From assembly GCA_963578625.1 (NCBI GenBank), contig CAUZEO010000361.1, forward strand, positions 1 to 5,218: a stretch of DNA of 5,218 bases, given 5' to 3'. Every line of letters begins with the position of its first letter. The first letter of the stretch is position 1. The translations under genes were made by a program, and so were the position numbers. Below, in pieces: positions 1 to 5,218 of this stretch. Origin of the DNA: CAUZEO01 sp963578625. Lineage in GTDB: Bacteria > Verrucomicrobiota > Kiritimatiellia > SLOV01. The notes under the pieces were generated by a model. That model saw nothing but the letters and a program-made list of their open reading frames with translations, had not been told where the DNA came from and did no database searches.

Positions 1-84
1 AGGGCGGTTTACCCCCACTGATACCGGGTTGTTACAAAAGATCGATAGGCGTACGCAAATGGTCCAAGGTAAGGACGAGCGCGT

Positions 85-2127
85 CTACATCACTGTCGGT
101 TCGTCGCCGTCGAGGAATCCGTGGAGTTTTCTCAGGCGGGTGGGGTGGCGCATTTTTCGCAGTGCTTTGGCCTCGATCTGACGAATCCGTTCACGGGTGA
201 CGTTGAACTTTCGCCCGACCTCCTCCAGTGTGCGCGAATAGCCGTCGGCCAGTCCAAAGCGGAGCGTGAGGACTTCCTGCTCCCTTTCGGTGAGGGTGGA
301 CAGGACGTCTGAAAGTTTCTCCTTGAGGAGACTGAAGGCGGTCATTTCCGACGGGTTATCCGCGGATTTGTCTTCAATGAAATCCCCGAAGTGGGTGTCT
401 TCGCTGTCGCCGACCGGGCTTTGCAGGGAGATGGGTTGCTGGGCCATCTTGAGCACTGCGCGCACGCGCTCTACCGGCATCATCATCTCTTCGGCCAGCT
501 CTTCTGGGGTTGGCTCGCGGCCGAATTCCTGGATGAGCTGCTTCTGAACCCGCATCAGTTTGTTGATCGTCTCGATCATGTGCACGGGGATCCGGATCGT
601 GCGTGCCTGGTCCGCGATGGAGCGGGTAATTGCCTGACGAATCCACCAGGTTGCATAGGTGCTGAACTTGTAGCCGCGGCGGTATTCGAATTTCTCCACC
701 GCCTTCATCAGGCCCATATTGCCTTCCTGGATGAGGTCGAGGAAAGAGAGACCGCGATTGGTGTACTTTTTCGCGATACTGATCACCAGCCGGAGATTTG
801 CCTCCACCATTTCCGCTTTTGCGCGCAGACCTTTGCGAACCCAGATGCGGAGATGCTTGTATTGAGCGTCGAAAATTTCGGACGTCATGCGGCATTCCAT
901 CTCGAGCTCTTCCACCCGAAGCGCCAGTTCTTTGGCCGCTTCCGCGGCGGTCTGGGACCGCTTGGCATTTCGCCGGTGGCGCTGCATTTCGTTTCTTGCG
1001 GTAGAGTAGAGAGCATATTTTGTATCGATCTCGTCGATGAGATCCTCTACGGCCTTCTGTTTGAAGTAGAGTTTGTCCAAATAATCGGCGAGACGGTCGC
1101 GCGCCTGCTCAAACTGCTTGGTTCTCCGGGCCACTTCTTTTTTTGCGCCGCTTTTCTTCAGCGTTTCTTCGAACTTCTGCCCCACGTTTTCGTGATTCCG
1201 GACAATGGTTTTCCGGTGACGCGGAAGCTGGTTCATGTACTTCTCGCGATTCGTGACGTGCTTGTCGCTGATGATCCGGTCGAAGCGTTCCTTCCCCTGT
1301 TCAATTCGATCGGCCAGGGCCAGGTACGATGAAGTTGCGAAACCGAAACGGTTGAAGAGGCTTCGGGTCTTGATCTCCGCCTCCTCGATGCGCTTGGAAA
1401 TCTCCACCTCCTGCTCCCGGGTCAACAGGGGAACCTGCCCCATTTGCTTGAGGTACATCCGGACGGGATCGTCGAGCACGTCGACCCGCTGTGCCTGTTT
1501 GGCCCGTTCGTCTTTTTCCAGTTGCTTCTTAAACGTTTCCTCGTCGGTGGACTCGATGATCTCGATATCCATGCCGCGGAGGAGGATCAGGATGCCCTCA
1601 AATTCGTCCGGGCTGATTACGCTTTCGGGGAGCGATTCGTTGATGTCATCGAAGGTCAGGTAGCCCTGATCCTGGGCGACCTTGATCAGCTCCTTGATCT
1701 TCTCGTTGCGCTCTTCCCGATTGATCTCGAGCTTGACGTCGTCTTTCCCGTCAAACTTCTCTTTCGATTTCGCCTTGGCCCGGCTGGATTTCGCCTTGGC
1801 GTTGGTTTCTTCCTTCAGCGAATCTGCGCGGCTGACGCGCTTTACGGGGGTTTTGACTTTGTTGTTTTTCGGTGTTTTTTTCGTCGAGCTGGAAATCGTT
1901 TTTTTCGCGGTGCGAGAGGTGGTGACGGTCTTGGCGGCCTTGCGTTGCGAAGTGGATTTCGACGCCTTGGGATCCGCAGTTTTTGCCATCAGGGCGGCAG
2001 GTTTGGTTTTCGACTTGGGGGCCTTTACGGCCACTTTTTTAGCTACCTTTTTAGCCACTTTTTTCGCCGGCTTGGTCGGGCCTGCTGAGTTTCTTTTTGC
2101 TGTCTTAGTCGTTTTAGTGGCCGCCAT
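85..2127 (-). CDS. rpoD: Primary (housekeeping) sigma factor RpoD/SigA, group 1 sigma70, with H1-like basic N-terminus
   Basis: Binds core RNA polymerase in the cytoplasm and directs it to -35/-10 promoters. With the chosen start it is 680 residues. Residues 1-125 are a Lys/Ala-rich tail. About 129-200 resembles region 1.1 (DQGYLTFDDINESLP). About 217-252 is region 1.2 (DDPVRMYLKQMGQVPLLT). About 253-435 is a charged, helical non-conserved region. About 440-515 is region 2, with core-binding LIQEGNMGLMKAVEKF and the -10 helix YATWWIRQAITRSIADQART. About 518-590 is region 3, including the finger (GDSEDTHFGDFIED). About 600-674 is region 4, with the -35 helix-turn-helix TLEEVGRKFNVTRERIRQIE. 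All recognition residues look intact. The frame stays open upstream to a TTG at 2247, but ATG 2127 is preferred because a perfect TATAAT lies between the two and the extra 40 residues resemble no sigma sequence. No Shine-Dalgarno is clear. It lies 168 bp downstream of dnaG. Confidence 0.97.
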   Translation of the reverse strand: MAATKTTKTAKRNSAGPTKPAKKVAKKVAKKVAVKAPKSKTKPAALMAKTADPKASKSTSQRKAAKTVTTSRTAKKTISSSTKKTPKNNKVKTPVKRVSRADSLKEETNAKAKSSRAKAKSKEKFDGKDDVKLEINREERNEKIKELIKVAQDQGYLTFDDINESLPESVISPDEFEGILILLRGMDIEIIESTDEETFKKQLEKDERAKQAQRVDVLDDPVRMYLKQMGQVPLLTREQEVEISKRIEEAEIKTRSLFNRFGFATSSYLALADRIEQGKERFDRIISDKHVTNREKYMNQLPRHRKTIVRNHENVGQKFEETLKKSGAKKEVARRTKQFEQARDRLADYLDKLYFKQKAVEDLIDEIDTKYALYSTARNEMQRHRRNAKRSQTAAEAAKELALRVEELEMECRMTSEIFDAQYKHLRIWVRKGLRAKAEMVEANLRLVISIAKKYTNRGLSFLDLIQEGNMGLMKAVEKFEYRRGYKFSTYATWWIRQAITRSIADQARTIRIPVHMIETINKLMRVQKQLIQEFGREPTPEELAEEMMMPVERVRAVLKMAQQPISLQSPVGDSEDTHFGDFIEDKSADNPSEMTAFSLLKEKLSDVLSTLTEREQEVLTLRFGLADGYSRTLEEVGRKFNVTRERIRQIEAKALRKMRHPTRLRKLHGFLDGDEPTVM
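2032..2067 (-). repeat. Three tandem 12-bp units encoding AKKV-AKKV-AKKV in the sigma-factor tail
   Basis: Codons for residues 21-32 of RpoD consist of three in-frame 12-bp copies, each encoding Ala-Lys-Lys-Val and differing only at a few synonymous positions. On the coding strand they contain A-runs of five or six. The repeat resembles the short Lys/Ala repeats of histone-H1-like bacterial tails. In-frame repeats of this kind can expand or contract between strains, which is an inference here. Confidence 0.8.
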
Positions 2128-2158
2128 GAAGATTCCCGGAAAAGTACAGCATACACCT

Positions 2159-2164
2159 ATTATA
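2159..2164 (-). promoter_or_regulatory. Perfect TATAAT -10 element, candidate rpoD promoter
   Basis: The minus strand reads TATAAT here. With the usual spacing transcription would start near 2152 and leave a 5' leader of about 25 nt before ATG 2127. The -35 side is poor: nothing close to TTGACA sits 15-19 bp upstream, and no extended -10 TGn precedes it. The exact hexamer and its position immediately ahead of the gene support it; the weak -35 argues against a strong promoter unless an activator helps. Confidence 0.5.
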
Positions 2165-2182
2165 CCCGCATTAGAGCGCGCA

Positions 2183-2210
2183 AAGTTATCATTTATCCCG
2201 TGACCGTCAA
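2183..2210 (-). promoter_or_regulatory. Second possible rpoD promoter: TTGACG (-35) with weak TAACTT (-10)
   Basis: TTGACG at 2205-2210 matches the -35 consensus at five of six positions. Sixteen bases on is TAACTT (2183-2188), which matches only three of six. An A/T tract including the 12-bp palindrome ATTTTTAAAAAT (2224-2235) lies about 14-25 bp upstream of the -35, roughly where an UP element would be. The start would fall near 2176. Weaker than the TATAAT candidate in its -10, stronger in its -35. Confidence 0.3.
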
Positions 2211-2229
2211 GCGCGTGGGCAATATTTTT

Positions 2230-2254
2230 AAAAATCGGATCCCTCAAAATCCGA
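2230..2254 (-). terminator. Weak intrinsic terminator-like hairpin between dnaG and rpoD
   Basis: Minus-strand RNA would pair TCGGAT (2249-2254) with ATCCGA (2235-2240) around an 8-base loop, followed directly by five U (2230-2234). The stem is only 6 bp with three G-C pairs, so it would be leaky. It sits about 40 nt after the dnaG stop and upstream of the rpoD promoter candidates, a sensible place to reduce read-through from dnaG into rpoD. Confidence 0.4.
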
Positions 2255-2271
2255 AATTCCGACCACGTCCC

Positions 2272-2300
2272 GGCTCACAGCAGAGCCTTTTCGGCTCAGC
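2272..2300 (-). promoter_or_regulatory. Hairpin spanning the dnaG stop codon, with an alternative partner downstream
   Basis: In the minus-strand RNA, GAGCC (2293-2297) pairs with GGCTC (2283-2287) across a GAAAA loop, and the stem can extend by two G-C pairs beyond one T-T mismatch. The same GGCTC can instead pair with a second GAGCC at 2272-2276 (6-base loop). The dnaG TGA (2296-2298) overlaps the first arm. No U-tract follows, so this is not a terminator on its own. It may protect the 3' end of the mRNA or be chance. Confidence 0.35.
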
Positions 2301-4125
2301 TCTCCATCTCAAGAATCGGGAGTGCCTGGTCCCAACCCTGGCGGAGTTTGTAAATGTCGTTTGTCAGCCGCCCTCGGGCGGCGACGAGTTCCTCCAATTC
2401 GGCGCCCTTCGCGGCTAACGTACGCTGGTGCAAGTCCTTCTTCCGTCTTTCAAGGTCATTTCTGCGAATCTGAAGGATGAAGTCCTTGGCAGTGTCATCC
2501 AGGAGGGCGTCCTCGCCGATGAGCCTGTTTGGGGCGGCCCGGGCAGCCGTTGCGACACGAATGCAGTTCTCGCCCGAATTCGCGAGGAAGCTGGTAAGAT
2601 TCTCGGGCGTTGCTTCTGAGTTTTCAACCAGGACGCGGGCGACCTCCCTGCACTCCACGCTGCTCATGCAGTGGAATGGAAGGTAAGACCGTACCAGTTC
2701 CACAACTTCCTCGCCGACCATCATGAGTTCGAGCAGGCAGATTTCGGAGGTTGGTTGCTTTTCATCCATCGGCTTGACTGTGGGTTTCGAATCGCGGGCG
2801 GGCCGCTGGTTCGAGGTGATTCGCCGTAAATCCTCCCGAAGATGGCGTTCGTCGATGAGAAACCGGCGAGAGACCTTGCGCAGCATTTCATCCTGCTTCA
2901 CGGCCCGCGGTACTTTTCCGATACTTTCGAGAATTGCTTCGACGGCGACGAACTTCCGTTGATCTTCTTTGAAAACGGAGGGATCAGTCACGATTCGGTC
3001 CGCGTGGAAATCCACTACGGACTTCGCATTCTCTACGCAGGCGGTGAGGGCTTCGGCGCCTTGCCCGAGAATCAGGGAGTCCGGGTCCTCTCCGGGAGGC
3101 AGGGCGGCGATGCGGACGTCCATGTTTCGGCTAAGGAAAACGTCGGCCGAGCGAATGGCCGCTTTTTGGCCGGCGCTGTCCGCGTCCATCAGGAGAACGA
3201 CGGTGTCGGTGAACCGGTTCATGAGCGCGGCGTGTTTTTCCCCCATGGCCGTGCCCTGGGAGGCCACGACGTGTTCCAACCCGGCGAGGTGGCACCGAAT
3301 GGCATCGATTTGGCCCTCGCAAATGACGGCATAGTCCTTTTCCCCGATGTTCGCACGTGCTTTGTCGAGGCCGAACAGGATGCTGCTTTTGGAAAATACG
3401 GGGGTCTCCGGGCTGTTCACGTATTTGGCGAGATTGCTTTGGTTGTCGAGAATCCGCCCGCTGTACCCGACGACCCGTCCGCGAATATCCGTGATGGGGA
3501 ACATGATCCGCCCCCGGAACCGTTCGTAGGTGGAGCCGCGGCCGTTGTCTGAGCGCGCGATGAGCCCTGCGCCCTCAAGTTCCTTCGATGACCATTTCTT
3601 CTGCTGGGCCCACGAAGTGAGGGCGCCACGTTGTTCCGGAGCAAAACCGATTCGAAAGCGTTCCGTGGCCTCGCCGTCCAACTGCCTGGCGCTCAGATAG
3701 TCCCGCGCGGCTTTCGCTTCCGGGTGGTTGGCCAGGCATTCCTGGTAAAACCCGGTGGTTGCCTCCAGAATTTTATAGAGAACGTCTTTTTGGGGACCCC
3801 GTGGGGCTTGGTCGCCTTTTCGGGGCTCGGTTTGAAGGCGCATACCGCAGCGGTCCGCCAGGATTTCCATGGCGGCCGGGAATTCGACCCCTTCGTACTC
3901 CATGACAAACGTAAAGACATCGCCGCTCGCCCCGCAACCGAAACACCGGTATATTTGCCGGTCTTCGTTGACGTTGAACGACGGCGTCTTTTCCGTATGA
4001 AACGGACAAAGGGCCTTCAGGGCGGATCCGGCGCGCTTCAGCTCGAGGTAACTACCTATTACCTCGGCGATTTCGTTTCGTGCCCGGAGTTCCTCAATAA
4101 TCTCCTTGCTCACAATGTCGGGCAT
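2296..4125 (-). CDS. dnaG: DNA primase DnaG
   Basis: Synthesises short RNA primers for the replication fork, working with the replicative helicase. The protein is 609 residues, close to the usual 580-650. The N-terminal CHC2 zinc domain has C40, H43, C61 and C64 (CPFH...CFGCG), with the same numbering as I recall for the E. coli enzyme, which supports the ATG start. The RNA-polymerase core follows: ERFRGRIMFPI (201-211), GRVVGYSGRIL (216-226), KYVNSPET (234-241). In the TOPRIM domain the metal ligands are intact: E270 in CEGQIDAI, D314 and D316 in MDADSAGQKAA, D347 and D349 in PGEDPDSL. The EGQID motif has Gln where Tyr is common. Residues 459-605 form a divergent helical C-terminus ending in a charged coiled-coil-like stretch, expected to bind the helicase. 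In-frame TAG and TGA lie just upstream (TGA three codons before the ATG), so the start cannot move upstream. There is no Shine-Dalgarno. Confidence 0.98.
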   Translation of the reverse strand: MPDIVSKEIIEELRARNEIAEVIGSYLELKRAGSALKALCPFHTEKTPSFNVNEDRQIYRCFGCGASGDVFTFVMEYEGVEFPAAMEILADRCGMRLQTEPRKGDQAPRGPQKDVLYKILEATTGFYQECLANHPEAKAARDYLSARQLDGEATERFRIGFAPEQRGALTSWAQQKKWSSKELEGAGLIARSDNGRGSTYERFRGRIMFPITDIRGRVVGYSGRILDNQSNLAKYVNSPETPVFSKSSILFGLDKARANIGEKDYAVICEGQIDAIRCHLAGLEHVVASQGTAMGEKHAALMNRFTDTVVLLMDADSAGQKAAIRSADVFLSRNMDVRIAALPPGEDPDSLILGQGAEALTACVENAKSVVDFHADRIVTDPSVFKEDQRKFVAVEAILESIGKVPRAVKQDEMLRKVSRRFLIDERHLREDLRRITSNQRPARDSKPTVKPMDEKQPTSEICLLELMMVGEEVVELVRSYLPFHCMSSVECREVARVLVENSEATPENLTSFLANSGENCIRVATAARAAPNRLIGEDALLDDTAKDFILQIRRNDLERRKKDLHQRTLAAKGAELEELVAARGRLTNDIYKLRQGWDQALPILEMES

Positions 4126-4133
4126 TGGCGGTC

Positions 4134-4162
4134 ACTATACCGAGTGTGAGCCGGTTTGTGAA
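4134..4162 (-). promoter_or_regulatory. Strong sigma70-type promoter of dnaG giving a near-leaderless mRNA
   Basis: TTCACA (4157-4162) matches the -35 consensus at five of six positions, and TATAGT (4134-4139) matches the -10 at five of six; the spacer is exactly 17 bp. Standard geometry puts the start near 4127, about two nucleotides before the dnaG ATG. The -10 overlaps the in-frame TAG/TGA stops. A short inverted repeat GGTT-N4-AACC (4153-4164) overlaps the -35 and could be an operator, though four-base arms are weak evidence. Confidence 0.6.
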
Positions 4163-4174
4163 CCAGGAAGTGGG

Positions 4175-4227
4175 AGTATTTAGTGTTTAGTTTTTGTTCG
4201 AGAATTCGAATCTAAACACTCAATACT
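4175..4227. repeat. Inverted repeat/hairpin of 7-bp units between cvpA and dnaG
   Basis: The arms 4175-4190 and 4212-4227 are 16 bases long and complementary at all but one position (T opposite C). Inside, TTCGA and TCGAA (4197-4201, 4206-4210) form a smaller stem around GAAT. Each arm is made of 7-bp units: AGTATTT, AGTGTTT, AGTTTTT on the left; TAAACAC, TCAATAC, TAAACAC on the right (4213-4233). No T-run follows on either strand, so it is not a canonical intrinsic terminator, although it lies right after the cvpA stop. It looks like a small dispersed palindromic element. Confidence 0.75.
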
Positions 4228-4238
4228 AAACACGCTCC

Positions 4239-4793
4239 TCACTCTTCTTCAGCCGGTTCGTCGCCCCCATCTTCTCCAACGGTGGGCAGATCGAGTTGGG
4301 GGTGATCCTCCGCCAATTGGTTGTAGGCGGGGAGTAGGACGTGGGTGACGGTGCGGCCGAGGGCGGACTCCTCCCCGAATTTTTGTTGCAGGTATCCACT
4401 GGGGCTTAGCGTTGCGACGAGGATTACGGTGATGAGAATGAGCAGGCAGCGGAGGGCGCCGGCAATGAGCCCGCCGATCTGCTCGAACGGTGTCTTGAAT
4501 TTGAATTCGGCGATATTCCGCAGGCACCAACGAAGCAGTACCATGGCAAATCCGGCGATGAGAAAGAGGAGGACGAATGCCGTTAGACCGGACGCTTTCG
4601 GAGAGAGGCGTGTAAATTCGGTGATCCGGTCGCTGAATGGAATATAAAAAACCCAACCCACAACTACCGCGGTGCCGAGACCGATGAGCCGGGCAAGCTC
4701 GCCAGACAACCCGCGCATCCAGCCCCGAACCATCCCATATCCAACCAGGGCAAGGGCCGCGATATCCACCAGATTAAAGGAATATTCCGTCAT
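4239..4793 (-). CDS. CvpA-family integral membrane protein
   Basis: A 184-residue inner-membrane protein with four predicted hydrophobic segments at about 8-22, 34-52, 68-88 and 107-128. The family signature is the N-terminal helix followed by GMVRGWMRGLSGELARLIG (20-38) and the Gly-rich FEQIGGLIAGALRC (103-116). It ends in a soluble, acidic tail (DGGDEPAEEE). The family is named for colicin V production in E. coli, but its biochemical role is unsettled; links to envelope homeostasis are reported, and nothing here narrows it. TAA lies two codons upstream of the ATG, fixing the start as the first available. No Shine-Dalgarno is visible. It lies 113 bp upstream of dnaG, separated by a hairpin and a dnaG promoter, so co-transcription with dnaG is uncertain. 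Confidence 0.85.
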   Translation of the reverse strand: MTEYSFNLVDIAALALVGYGMVRGWMRGLSGELARLIGLGTAVVVGWVFYIPFSDRITEFTRLSPKASGLTAFVLLFLIAGFAMVLLRWCLRNIAEFKFKTPFEQIGGLIAGALRCLLILITVILVATLSPSGYLQQKFGEESALGRTVTHVLLPAYNQLAEDHPQLDLPTVGEDGGDEPAEEE

Positions 4794-4803
4794 CGATTAG
4801 CAG

Positions 4804-4953
4804 CTAGGGTGTAGAGCGGGCTGGGGGGATTGGGTATTGGGTGTTTGGTCTTTGGGATTGGATTGATATTTTGTCTTCACTGCGAGGTTTGGGTCCTTTC
4901 CATGGCTGTTTATCCCACTCGTCCTCCAAAATCGACACTATATTTGCAGTCAT
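4804..4953 (-). CDS. Possible 49-residue small ORF just upstream of cvpA
   Basis: An unrecognised ORF starts at ATG 4953, one base after the stop of the upstream frame, and ends 10 bp before the cvpA start. The first 31 residues look protein-like (MTANIVSILEDEWDKQPW, then a Lys/Pro/Glu mix), with a short amphipathic stretch followed by charged residues. The last part (QSQRPNTQYPIPP) is encoded by the heptamer repeat patch and is low in complexity. The frame also stays open upstream to about 5019. The tight spacing suggests an operon, but the shortness, lack of homologue recognition and absent ribosome site leave it doubtful. It may instead be intergenic DNA. Confidence 0.3.
   Translation of the reverse strand: MTANIVSILEDEWDKQPWKGPKPRSEDKISIQSQRPNTQYPIPPARSTP
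4829..4863. repeat. Five in-phase degenerate 7-bp repeats upstream of cvpA
   Basis: The plus strand reads ATTGGGT, ATTGGGT, GTTTGGT, CTTTGGG, ATTGGAT, all in exact 7-bp register. Rotated, the units (GTATTGG, GTGTTTG, GTCTTTG) are near-copies of those in the hairpin on the other side of cvpA (GTGTTTA, GTATTGA), which points to one repeat family with a preferred 7-bp period. Confidence 0.65.
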
Positions 4954-4954
4954 C

Positions 4955-5218
4955 CTATCGTCTCGATTCGGGCAACGCTGCAATTCTGGCTCCCAAAGCG
5001 ATTGGAATTCCGACCAGAATCACGCACATAATGTAAAGGAAAGATTCCTCCCCTCCGTCCAGGACCCATTCCCCGAATCCTTGTTTGTGAGTAGAGATTT
5101 CGGTGTTCGGGGCCGGAGTTTTCAGAGGTGCCCGATTTATACTCAGAAACAAGTCTGGCCTCAGAGGGCGCCGCGCCATCTGATTTTTCAGGTTTGAGAG
5201 CCCCCTTTCGCCGTAGGC
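4955..5218 (-). CDS. 3' end of an unidentified ORF with one C-terminal membrane segment (partial)
   Basis: The frame is open from the right window edge to TAG at 4955-4957, about 87 codons. An internal ATG at 5179 would give a 74-residue protein, but the frame also continues upstream of it to the edge, so this may be the tail of a longer gene. The visible part has a basic, Pro-containing stretch (MARRPLRPDLF...), a polar linker (GEWVLDGGEES), and one hydrophobic helix, FLYIMCVILVGIPIALGARI, followed by a short basic end (PESRR). That suggests a C-terminal membrane anchor. I do not recognise the family. It shares strand and close spacing with the genes that follow. The plus-strand frames over the same DNA look less protein-like. 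Confidence 0.4.
   Translation of the reverse strand, partial: AYGERGLSNLKNQMARRPLRPDLFLSINRAPLKTPAPNTEISTHKQGFGEWVLDGGEESFLYIMCVILVGIPIALGARIAALPESRR

Noticed and set aside
1..84. Possible tRNA or terminator downstream of rpoD
   Set aside because: No T-arm (GGTTCGANNCC), no anticodon arm, and only a four-base stem without a T-run; the 8-bp palindrome GCGTACGC at 49-56 is too short to interpret.
391..1332. Plus-strand open frame of 313 codons opposite rpoD
   Set aside because: It lies entirely antisense to strongly conserved sigma-factor domains, and its His/Phe/Leu-rich product is typical of the reverse complement of a charged helical protein.
2128..2247. Forty-residue N-terminal extension of RpoD from the TTG at 2247
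   Set aside because: The extension includes the perfect TATAAT and terminator-like sequences, starts with TTG, and resembles no sigma-factor N-terminus.
2842..3552. Plus-strand open frame of 236 codons opposite dnaG
   Set aside because: Antisense shadow of the primase core and TOPRIM domain; no recognisable domain or start signal.
4197..4210. TTCGA-GAAT-TCGAA as a LexA-type operator for dnaG
   Set aside because: It does not match a LexA box I know well and is explained as the inner stem of the larger hairpin; it is also about 35 bp upstream of the -35.
4841..5197. Plus-strand open frame of 118 codons from GTG at 4841
   Set aside because: It starts inside the heptamer repeat, its Ser/Gln/Arg-rich product has no domain-like pattern, and the minus frame encodes a much more convincing membrane helix.
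1..5218. CRISPR, toxin-antitoxin, prophage, transposon or other accessory system
   Set aside because: No repeat-spacer pattern, transposase, integrase or terminal repeats of an insertion sequence; the window is dominated by core genes.

Overview
The window is a compact piece of bacterial chromosome in which every convincing gene lies on the minus strand. Read right to left it runs: the 3' end of an unidentified reading frame with one membrane segment, a possible 49-residue small ORF, a CvpA-family membrane protein, DNA primase (dnaG), and the primary sigma factor (rpoD/sigA). dnaG-rpoD is the core of the classical macromolecular-synthesis cluster, which links initiation of replication primers to housekeeping transcription. 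rpsU, which precedes dnaG in enterobacteria, is not here; a cvpA-like gene occupies that side.

Organism: the genes are bacterial and chromosomal, and codon use looks moderately GC-rich by eye. The primase TOPRIM motif EGQID (rather than the commoner EGYMD type) and the long Lys/Ala-rich, histone-H1-like N-terminus of the sigma factor remind me of Verrucomicrobiota, Kiritimatiellota, Lentisphaerota or neighbouring phyla such as Hydrogenedentota. This is an impression, not an identification. None of the starts has a clear Shine-Dalgarno sequence.

Layout: 1-84 is downstream of rpoD and shows no gene or good terminator. 85-2127 is rpoD. 2128-2295 is a regulatory spacer with a hairpin at the dnaG stop, a weak intrinsic terminator, and one or two promoters for rpoD including a perfect TATAAT. 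2296-4125 is dnaG. 4126-4238 holds a strong sigma70-type promoter that would give an almost leaderless dnaG mRNA, plus a hairpin built from 7-bp repeats. 4239-4793 is the CvpA-like gene. 4794-5218 holds the small ORF, a second 7-bp repeat patch on the other side of cvpA, and the partial ORF running off the right edge.

Working together: the primase synthesises RNA primers at the fork. The sigma factor directs RNA polymerase to TTGACA/TATAAT promoters, and its region 2.4 and 4.2 residues match the promoter-like motifs seen in front of dnaG and rpoD. Each of these two genes therefore seems able to be transcribed alone, with some read-through possible. I found no defence system, mobile element, CRISPR array or RNA gene. 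The most unusual points are the heptamer repeats flanking cvpA, the near-leaderless dnaG promoter and the H1-like sigma-factor tail.
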